NCBI GenBank assembly: GCA_001464955.1
Contig: LNEM01000023.1
Coordinates: forward strand, 62,001-126,000
DNA from: Rhizobiales bacterium Ga0077537
GTDB lineage: Bacteria; Pseudomonadota; Alphaproteobacteria; Rhizobiales; Hyphomicrobiaceae
Direction of reading: 5' to 3'
Length of the DNA stretch: 64,000 nt
The notes under the pieces are model-generated. The model saw only the letters and a list, made by a program, of their open reading frames with translations. It searched no databases and was not told the DNA's origin. Below, piece by piece: positions 54,570-62,481 of the stretch. The stretch's first letter is position 1; the number at the start of each line of letters is the position of its first letter. The translations under genes were made by a program, and so were the position numbers.

Positions 54570-54593
54570 CTACCTGACTACCTGACTACCTGA
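54570..54593 (+). repeat. Short tandem repeat, 3 x CTACCTGA
   Basis: Three perfect head-to-tail copies of CTACCTGA directly follow the post-rpoA hairpin, then CTACTACC. This is slippage-prone non-coding DNA between rpoA and rplQ. Confidence 0.85.
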
Positions 54594-54664
54594 CTACTAC
54601 CCACTGCACCGACACGAGGTGAGGCCGAAGAACCTCCCCGTTCAAACAACCTAAGGGTCACGAC

Positions 54665-55099
54665 ATGCGACACAAAATGCTCGGCCGCCGTTTCAATCGG
54701 GACAGCGGACACCGTCAGGCGATGTTCTCGAACATGGCCGCCTCTCTCATCAAGCACGAGCAGATCGTGACGACGCTGGAGAAGGCCAAGGATCTGCGCC
54801 GGATCGTCGACAAGTACATCACGCTCGCCAAGCGTGGCGATCTCAACTCCCGCCGCATCGCCGCCTCGCGCATGCGGGACGAGGCCATGGTCAAGAAGCT
54901 CTTCGACGTGCTCGGACCCCGCTACAAGAACCGCTCTGGCGGCTACACGCGCGTGCTGAAGGCCGGCTTCCGCTACGGCGACAGCGCCGCGCGCGCCGTC
55001 ATCGAACTCGTCGATCGCGACGTTTCGGTGAAGGGCAAGGAAGACCGCGAGCGCCACGAAGCGATGCTCAAGGAGCAGGGCGAACCCGCCGCGAACTGA
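54665..55099 (+). CDS. rplQ: 50S ribosomal protein L17
   Basis: 144 residues: [37 protein letters not shown], then TLAKRGDL and a conserved [28 protein letters not shown]. The C-terminal ~20 residues are a charged extension. Last gene of the operon, followed 32 bases later by an intrinsic terminator. Confidence 0.98.
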   Translation: MRHKMLGRRFNRDSGHRQAMFSNMAASLIKHEQIVTTLEKAKDLRRIVDKYITLAKRGDLNSRRIAASRMRDEAMVKKLFDVLGPRYKNRSGGYTRVLKAGFRYGDSAARAVIELVDRDVSVKGKEDRERHEAMLKEQGEPAAN

Positions 55100-55131
55100 G
55101 CCGCCCCTCGTATTGTCGGATCTGGAATTCG

Positions 55132-55163
55132 AAACGGCGCATCCTCGGGGATGCGCCGTTTTT
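55132..55163 (+). terminator. Rho-independent terminator of the rpsM-rplQ operon
   Basis: A 13-bp perfect stem, AAACGGCGCATCC / GGATGCGCCGTTT, with a TCGG tetraloop, followed by T's. It lies 32 bases after the rplQ stop and points with the operon. Confidence 0.92.
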
Positions 55164-55223
55164 CGTTAGGCGTGAGCTGAGCCGGGGCCGCGATCTGGCA
55201 CCTCGCCGGAGCCTGCAACCACG

Positions 55224-55829
55224 TCAATTCTGGGCAACGACCTTCGGACACTTCTCGGACAGGAGCTTGTTGACGGCATTCACGAGCGGCTTGTGGAACA
55301 CGCCGAGATTGTCCTCGAGCTTGGCGGCCGTGAAGGCGAGGCCCTTGATCACCGAAGAGCCCTCGACCGACCTCAGGTTGACCCACACCTTCTTGACCTT
55401 GCCGCCCTCGAATTCGGCTTTCGGCGCCAATGTCGCGGTGACGTTGGTCGGCTCCTTTTCGCCTTCGATGATGCACTTCACCGTATGGTCGGGAAACTGC
55501 AGCGTCGTCTTCGGATCGGTCATGGCTGCGACGATCACCGACCGCGCCAGCTTCAGGTCGACGGTGCATTGCGCGTCGCCGAAGCCCCAGCTCATCTTGC
55601 CCGCCGCCGAGCCTTCCTTGAGCTCGCTCTTGGCCCAGGTCTTGGAAAGTGCGCACGCGAAGTCGCCGGTCGTCGGCGCTTTCTTGGTCACGAGTTCGCA
55701 CAGGCTGCGCTCGCACGCCTTGAGCGCCTCCTTCTCCCCCTTGGGCTCTTCGAGCGCCTGCGCCAGGCTTGCCGTGACGGCAAGCACGCCGGCCGCAACG
55801 CACGCCCGTACCACCGAATTGATTGCCAT
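55224..55829 (-). CDS. Exported hypothetical protein
   Basis: 201 residues with a signal peptide (VVRACVAAGVLAVTASLAQALEEP; cleavage near ALA). The mature protein has four or five cysteines (ACERSLCEL, FACALSK, AQCTVDL, KCIIEG, EKCPK), probably in periplasmic disulfides, and a beta-rich core. I recognise it only as a type of conserved periplasmic protein found in Hyphomicrobiales. Convergent with the ribosomal operon. No function assigned. Confidence 0.78.
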   Translation of the reverse strand: MAINSVVRACVAAGVLAVTASLAQALEEPKGEKEALKACERSLCELVTKKAPTTGDFACALSKTWAKSELKEGSAAGKMSWGFGDAQCTVDLKLARSVIVAAMTDPKTTLQFPDHTVKCIIEGEKEPTNVTATLAPKAEFEGGKVKKVWVNLRSVEGSSVIKGLAFTAAKLEDNLGVFHKPLVNAVNKLLSEKCPKVVAQN

Positions 55830-56132
55830 GAAGCTCCCCGTCCGTGTCTCGGCGGACCCCTACTGTTCCGCGCCCGCGTCTGTGGCCAGCAATTGCGGCT
55901 TGAAAATGAAAATGGCGCCACGCGCTGCGAAGTTCCCCGCATCGTTGCCCGGCCGCCATGCGCACCCGTCACGGGGAGCCGGACAGCCCCGGATCCGATG
56001 ACATCGATCCGTCACAGAACACACTTGCGCAATGCGCGAATGCAGGTCCAACATGAGTGTGTCGCGTCCTTATTCTCAGGCGCGCGGGCGCGGCATGGCG
56101 TTCGGCTGCCTGAGAGACAAAGGAGCGTAGCC
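55830..56132. other. Divergent intergenic region
   Basis: 303 bases between the exported hypothetical gene (minus) and the EF-G-like gene (plus); both promoters should lie here. No coding sequence is convincing and no strong promoter hexamer pair could be picked out. AAAGGAG just upstream of 56133 is the ribosome-binding site of the EF-G-like gene. Confidence 0.4.
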
Positions 56133-58181
56133 ATGGGCACTGCCAATGGCGGGGCGGGCCGTACCCCCCGCTGCATCGCACTCGTCGGCCCGTTCATGTC
56201 CGGCAAGTCCACGCTGCTCGAAGCCATACTGCACAGATCGGGCGCCCTCTCGCGGCAAGGCGCCGTCGCCGATGGCAACACGGTCGGCGACGCCTCCGAT
56301 GAGGCGCGCACCCACAGGATGAGCACCGAGCTGAACATCGCCGACGTCGAGTACCTCGGCGACCGATTCACGTTCGTCGACTGCCCCGGCTCCATTGAAT
56401 TCCAGTCCGAGGCCGATGCCGTTCTGTCGGCGGTGGATGCCGCCGTCGTCGTAACCGAGCCCGACCCGAAGCGCGTCCCGGCCCTTCAGGTGATCCTGAA
56501 GCAGCTCGAGGACCGCGGCGTCCCCCGTTTCCTGTTCCTGAACAAGATCGACACCTTCGCCACGCCCGTGCGCGAAATTCTGCCGATGCTGCAGCCGGCA
56601 TCGACCAAGCCGCTGGTTCTGCGTCAGATTCCGATCTGGGAGAACGGCATCGCCACCGGCTTCGTTGACCTCGCTCTCGAGCGCGCCTTCGTGTATCGCG
56701 AGCACGCCCCGTCCGAGATCGTAGCCATGCCGGCGACCATTGCCGAACGTGAGCAGTCAGCGCGCTTCGAGATGCTCGAGAAGCTGGCCGACTACGACGA
56801 CGAGTTGATGGAGCAGCTGCTGTCCGACATGGCCCCTCCGCGCGACCGCATCTTCGACGACCTCGCCCGCGAGTTGAAGGAAGGCCTGATCTGCCCCGTG
56901 CTCGTCGGCTCAGCCGCCCACGGCAATGGCATCGGTCGTCTCCTGAAAGCGCTCCGCCATGAAGTACCCTTCGTCGACGAGACGGTCCGTCGCCTCGGTG
57001 TGGCGGCGCCCGGTTCCGCCGCCCAGGTGATCAAGACTCTGCATACGCCCCACGGCGGCAAGCTCTCGGTCGCGCGCGTCCTCACGGGCCGCTTCTCCGA
57101 GGGCGATACGGTCACGAGCAAGGATCACGAGGAGCGGATCGCCGGCGTGCTCTCGATGTTCGGGGCCGAGGCGCGAAAGCGGGGCCCCGCGACGGCCGGC
57201 GAGACGGTCGCCTTCGCGCGGCTCGAAAAGATCCGGACCGGCGACACCCTGACCACCGCCGCCACGCCGATCGCACAACTCGGCGCACCCGAGCGACCGT
57301 TCCCCGTCCTCGGCGTCGCCCTGTCGCTGAAAGACCGAAAGGACGAGGTGAAACTCACGACGGCCCTCGCCAAGGCCATGGAGGAGGATCCCTCGCTCGC
57401 CCTCGACCACAACGCCGAAAACCACCAGATGGTGCTGTGGGGACAGGGTGAGATGCACATTCGCGTCACGCTCGAGCGTCTCAGGCGCAAATCAGGCATC
57501 GACGCCGGAACGGAGCGCCGCCAGATCCCCTATCGCGAGACCATCCGCGGGACGACGACCATCCGCGCGCGGCACAAGAAGCAGTCCGGCGGCCATGGGC
57601 AGTACGGCGACGTGGTGGTGGAGATCGCACCGGTCGGACGCGGCGAGGGCTTTCGCTTCGAAGAGCGTATCCACGGCGGCGTCGTGCCGCGACAGTTCAT
57701 TCCCTCGGTCGAGATCGGCGTCAGGGACTACATCCAGAGCGGGCCCCTGGGCTTCCCCGTGGTCGACGTCGCCGTGACCCTGACCGACGGCTCGTATCAC
57801 TCGGTTGACAGCTCGGACATGGCCTTCCGGCAGGCCGGACGCCTCGCCATGGCCGAGGGCTTGCCGAAATGCCAGCCGGTCCTCCTGGAGCCGATCATGC
57901 ACGTCCGGATCGCGGTGCCGAACGATGCGACGTCGCGCATCAACGCCATGATCGCCCAGCGCCGCGGCCAGATCCTCGGCTTCGACGCACGACCCGGTTG
58001 GCCCGGCTGGGATGTGGTGCAAGCGCGGATGCCGGAGGCCGAGATCCAGGACCTGATCGTCGAGCTGCGCTCGGCGACCTCGGGAGTTGGCACGTTCACG
58101 GCGAGCTTCGATCATCTGGCCGAGCTGACGGGACGCTTGGCCGATCAGGTTCTGGCGCGCCACCAGACGGCAGCCGAATAG
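56133..58181 (+). CDS. EF-G-like translational GTPase paralogue with altered G3 motif
   Basis: 682 residues with the full EF-G domain order I-V (domain II around VIKTLHTPHGGKLSVARVLTG, domain IV around KKQSGGHGQYGDVVVEI, domain V with PGWDVVQARMPEAEIQDLI). P-loop GPFMSGKS, G4 NKID. In the G3 motif the usual DTPGHVDF reads DCPGSIEF, so the histidine that activates the hydrolytic water is serine. The switch I ERGIT sequence is also missing. It is a known kind of EF-G-like protein of uncertain function; GTP hydrolysis may be weak or differently triggered. Monocistronic. Confidence 0.88.
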   Translation: MGTANGGAGRTPRCIALVGPFMSGKSTLLEAILHRSGALSRQGAVADGNTVGDASDEARTHRMSTELNIADVEYLGDRFTFVDCPGSIEFQSEADAVLSAVDAAVVVTEPDPKRVPALQVILKQLEDRGVPRFLFLNKIDTFATPVREILPMLQPASTKPLVLRQIPIWENGIATGFVDLALERAFVYREHAPSEIVAMPATIAEREQSARFEMLEKLADYDDELMEQLLSDMAPPRDRIFDDLARELKEGLICPVLVGSAAHGNGIGRLLKALRHEVPFVDETVRRLGVAAPGSAAQVIKTLHTPHGGKLSVARVLTGRFSEGDTVTSKDHEERIAGVLSMFGAEARKRGPATAGETVAFARLEKIRTGDTLTTAATPIAQLGAPERPFPVLGVALSLKDRKDEVKLTTALAKAMEEDPSLALDHNAENHQMVLWGQGEMHIRVTLERLRRKSGIDAGTERRQIPYRETIRGTTTIRARHKKQSGGHGQYGDVVVEIAPVGRGEGFRFEERIHGGVVPRQFIPSVEIGVRDYIQSGPLGFPVVDVAVTLTDGSYHSVDSSDMAFRQAGRLAMAEGLPKCQPVLLEPIMHVRIAVPNDATSRINAMIAQRRGQILGFDARPGWPGWDVVQARMPEAEIQDLIVELRSATSGVGTFTASFDHLAELTGRLADQVLARHQTAAE

Positions 58182-58275
58182 CCGGGCAGGGGATGGCGGT
58201 CCGTGATCGGGTCGCCATCTCCGCGCGGCGCATCGCCAAATCGCAACTGATGCGCCGTCGGGCGGTCGTCGATGA

Positions 58276-58974
58276 CTACTTGTCGGGCTCGGCGAGCTTT
58301 TCGAGCTTCGCCTGCATCTGGGCCAACTGGGCCTTGAGCTCGTCGAGTTCCGTTCCGCCCTGCGCGCGCTTCTCCGCCGGTTTCTGCGCGGCGGGCTTGA
58401 CCATCGGGCTCGCGGCGACCGGTGCCACGGGTGCGGTTGCCCCACGCTGCGGCTCCGCACGCGGCGGCTCGTTCGGCGCACCCGGCTTCATGGGCGGCGA
58501 GAACGGCGTGAACATCGTCATCGCATTCTCGAAGATCGCGAGATTCTTTCGCGCCTGCTCCTGGTAGGCCTCGAAGGCCCCCTGCGGCGTGAACGCGGTC
58601 GTGAACTGTTTTCTGAACCGCTCCTGCTCCTTGGCGAGTGTCTCGAGGCTCACCTGCAGGTAACTCGGAACCATCCGCTCCATGGTGTCGCCGTAGAACC
58701 GGATCAGCTGCCGCAGGAACGGGATTGGCAGAAGCGTCTGTGTCCCTGCCTTGCTCTCCTGGTCGACGATGATCTGGGTGAGCACGGCGTGCGTCAGATC
58801 CTCGCCAGTCTTTGCGTCGAAAACGACGAAGTCGCGCTCGGCGCGAACCATCGTCGCCAGATCGTCCAAGGTGACGTACGTGCTGGTTTCGGTGTTGTAC
58901 AAGCGGCGATTGGCGTACTTCTTGACGACGACAGGTTCTTTTTTGTCGCTCGATTGCTCGGCTTTGTTCAGCAT
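58276..58974 (-). CDS. phaR: Polyhydroxyalkanoate synthesis repressor PhaR
   Basis: 232 residues from the ATG at 58974. The N-terminal PHB/PHA accumulation regulator domain (VKKYANRRLYNTETSTYVTLDDLATMV) binds DNA. The central part (LPIPFLRQLIRFYGDTMERMVPSYLQVSLE) is the second conserved domain, which senses polymer. The C-terminal ~70 residues are Pro/Ala-rich, ending in a short coiled coil (LDELKAQLAQMQAKLEKL). It represses phasin and pha genes until polymer accumulates. Divergent from phaA across 351 bases. Confidence 0.93.
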   Translation of the reverse strand: MLNKAEQSSDKKEPVVVKKYANRRLYNTETSTYVTLDDLATMVRAERDFVVFDAKTGEDLTHAVLTQIIVDQESKAGTQTLLPIPFLRQLIRFYGDTMERMVPSYLQVSLETLAKEQERFRKQFTTAFTPQGAFEAYQEQARKNLAIFENAMTMFTPFSPPMKPGAPNEPPRAEPQRGATAPVAPVAASPMVKPAAQKPAEKRAQGGTELDELKAQLAQMQAKLEKLAEPDK

Positions 58975-59325
58975 CTCGCGCCCATACCGATTACTGCACC
59001 TGCGAAAAAGGATAGCACATTGCTCCCCGTGGGGAAACAAATCGTCGCAGGCAGCGACGCACCATCATGGCGGACGTTCGGCCCCCTGCCGCCGCCCCGC
59101 GACGAAGCTGGCGTCATGCCGGACTTGTGCCACCTGGCCGCTGGTCGGCAATTGCGGTGCGTCAAATAACCCTCTAACCGTTAAGGCAACGTCCGAGCGT
59201 CCGATCGCCCCCGAGTCGGCGCCTGATCGGGAGCCGGAAGAGACTGCTGCGGAGCAGCAGAGGCTGTCCGCCCCCGCACGACACGGCCCGAAAAGACATG
59301 GCCCGATATGTAAGGAGCACGTTGC
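58975..59325. promoter_or_regulatory. phaR-phaA divergent control region with TGC-rich palindrome
   Basis: 351 bases between phaR and phaA with no gene. A perfect 7-bp palindrome, CTGCTGC at 59244-59250 and GCAGCAG at 59254-59260 with a 3-base centre, lies 65 bases before phaA. PhaR of Paracoccus is reported to bind TGC-rich operators of this general type (from memory), so this is a candidate PhaR site. The promoters themselves cannot be assigned. Confidence 0.5.
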
Positions 59326-60510
<1,185 letters not shown>

Positions 60511-60518
60511 TCGTTTCC

Positions 60519-60600
60519 GGGCGCCGGGCTCCCGGCGCCCATTCACCATGATGAGAAGTCACGTGGGCCGCCTCTCGCCACGTGCGGCGAGGCGGCCCAC
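60519..60600 (+). terminator. Two strong hairpins between phaA and phaB
   Basis: First, a GGGCGCCGGG / CCCGGCGCCC stem at 60519-60540 begins 9 bases after the phaA stop. Second, a long GC-rich stem at 60563-60600 (GTGGGCCGCC paired with GGCGGCCCAC, extended by TCGCC/GGCGA with a 2-base bulge). Neither is followed by a clean U-tract; TGTGACGAAAAACGG comes after the second. Likely partial termination or mRNA stabilisation that sets the phaA:phaB ratio (inference). Confidence 0.5.
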
Positions 60601-60669
60601 TGTGACGAAAAACGGTTCCCGAGTGGCACCGAAACATAATCGGCATCGTCGAAAAGGGAGATTTGTACA

Positions 60670-61398
60670 ATGGCGCGTGTTGCAGTCGTGACCGGTGGAA
60701 CTCGTGGCATCGGCGAGGCCATCTCGTTGGCCCTGCGGAACAAGGGCTATCGCGTTGCCGCGACCTACGCGGGCAACGACGAGGCAGCACAGCGGTTTTC
60801 GGCAGCGACCGGAATTCCCGTCTACAAGTTCGACGTCGGCGACTATGACGCCTGCGAGACCGCCGTCGCCCGCATCACCCACGACCTCGGGCCGATCGAC
60901 GTGCTCGTGAACAACGCCGGCATCACGCGTGACGCGCCACTCCATCGCATGACGCGCACCTACTGGGGTGACGTGATCCGCACCAACCTCGACAGCGCCT
61001 TCAACATGACGCGCCTCGTGATCGAGAGCATGCGCGGCCGCAGCTTCGGACGCATCGTCAACATCTCGTCGATCAATGGCCGTAAAGGCCAGTTCGGCCA
61101 GTCCAACTATTCCGCCGCCAAGGCCGGCCTCCTCGGCTTCACCAAGGCCGTGGCGCTCGAAGGCGCGGCCAAGAACATCACCTGTAACGTCATCGCGCCC
61201 GGCTACATCAACACCGAGATGGTGGCGGCCGTGCCGAAGGACGTGCTCGAGACGAAGATCCTGCCGTTCATCCCGGTCGGCCGGCTTGGCACGGCCGAAG
61301 AAATCGCGCGCTGCGTCGTGTTTCTGGCAGCCGACGACGCCGGCTTCATCACCGGCGCCTGCCTCGACGCCAACGGCGGACAGTATATCGCGAGCTGA
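60670..61398 (+). CDS. phaB: Acetoacetyl-CoA reductase
   Basis: 242 residues, a classical SDR: cofactor loop VTGGTRGIGEAISLAL, NNAGITRD, catalytic S-YSAAKAG with YxxxK, and the family's C-terminus GACLDANGGQYIAS. The SDR class with TGGTRGIG and NNAGITRD and the phaA-phaB order identify NADPH-dependent acetoacetyl-CoA reductase, giving (R)-3-hydroxybutyryl-CoA. Preceded by AAGGGAG. Confidence 0.95.
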   Translation: MARVAVVTGGTRGIGEAISLALRNKGYRVAATYAGNDEAAQRFSAATGIPVYKFDVGDYDACETAVARITHDLGPIDVLVNNAGITRDAPLHRMTRTYWGDVIRTNLDSAFNMTRLVIESMRGRSFGRIVNISSINGRKGQFGQSNYSAAKAGLLGFTKAVALEGAAKNITCNVIAPGYINTEMVAAVPKDVLETKILPFIPVGRLGTAEEIARCVVFLAADDAGFITGACLDANGGQYIAS

Positions 61399-61463
61399 TC
61401 GCGTCTCCGCTTGTCAGCGGGTGCCGGCGCGGCTCGTGACACACATCGCGCCGTGCCACGACC

Positions 61464-62231
61464 TCAGCCGAGCGTCCACCCGCCGTCGACGAGCATGTGC
61501 GTCCCCGTGACGAGGCCCGCCGCGTCCGACGCGAGATAGACGATCGCTCCCATCAGATCCTCGACCTGCCCGATGCGGCCGAGCTTGATCTTCTCGAGCA
61601 CGAACGCCTTGAACTCGGGCTTCGCCAGCATCTGCGCGGCGAGCGGCGTCTCGACGAACGTCGGGCAGATCGTCACCGAACGGATTCCGTGCGGCGCGAG
61701 TTCCGCCGCCGCCGCCCGTGAGAGCCCTTCGAGCCCGGCCTTGGTCGCGCAATAGGCGGTGCGCCCCGGCCCCGTCGTGAACGCCATCTGCGACGAGATG
61801 TGAATGAGCGCCCCCCGGGTGCCTGTCGCCACCATGCGCCGCGCCATCGCCTGGGCGACGATGAACGCCGCCCGGAGATTGAGATCGAGCAGCAGGTCGA
61901 GATCCTCGATCTTGAAGTCGATGAACGGCTGCGGCTTGTTGATCCCGGCGTTGTTCACGAGCACATGGCACGGCGGACGACTGTCGATCTCGCGGCGCAC
62001 CGCAGCATCGTCGAGCACGTCGAGCACGACGATCTCCGACGATCCTCCGGCCTTGGCGATCGCCCCCTGCACCTCTTCGAGATCGCCCCGCGTGCGCGCT
62101 GCGAGAAGCACGTGGGCTCCGGCCTCCGCCAGGGCGGCCGCCGCGGCGAGCCCGATCCCCTTGCTGGCTCCCGTGACGAGAGCCCGCTTTCCATCCAGCC
62201 TGAACGATGGCGTTTTGGGCAGCTCGATCAT
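61464..62231 (-). CDS. SDR family oxidoreductase
   Basis: 255 residues from the ATG at 62231, preceded by AGGAG. Rossmann loop VTGASKGIGLAAAAAL, NNAGINKP, catalytic SSQMAFTTGPGRTAYCATKAGL (Tyr/Lys) and a C-terminal GTHMLVDGGWTLG typical of gluconate 5-dehydrogenase and related sugar/hydroxy-acid SDRs. Substrate unknown. Convergent with phaB and divergent from the heparinase-family gene. Confidence 0.9.
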   Translation of the reverse strand: MIELPKTPSFRLDGKRALVTGASKGIGLAAAAALAEAGAHVLLAARTRGDLEEVQGAIAKAGGSSEIVVLDVLDDAAVRREIDSRPPCHVLVNNAGINKPQPFIDFKIEDLDLLLDLNLRAAFIVAQAMARRMVATGTRGALIHISSQMAFTTGPGRTAYCATKAGLEGLSRAAAAELAPHGIRSVTICPTFVETPLAAQMLAKPEFKAFVLEKIKLGRIGQVEDLMGAIVYLASDAAGLVTGTHMLVDGGWTLG

Positions 62232-62481
62232 GGCCGGCGATCTCCTGTGCGTTGGGCGGTTGAGGTCAGGAGGCTGAGGAAGGCAGCTGCGCCCGTCGCC
62301 GTCAACACCAAGCCGCAGCACCGACCGGGCCCGACCCGGACTTGGAGTGGTGCATGACGTGTCGCTGGCCCTTGTTTCGCGGCAGCGCCTTGGCTATCGC
62401 AACGAGGCGGGCGACGCGGATCGTGATCGCCTCGGCCGGTGCAGCGACGCGCCGGCCCCAGAGTTGGGAGCGTTCCGCGGA

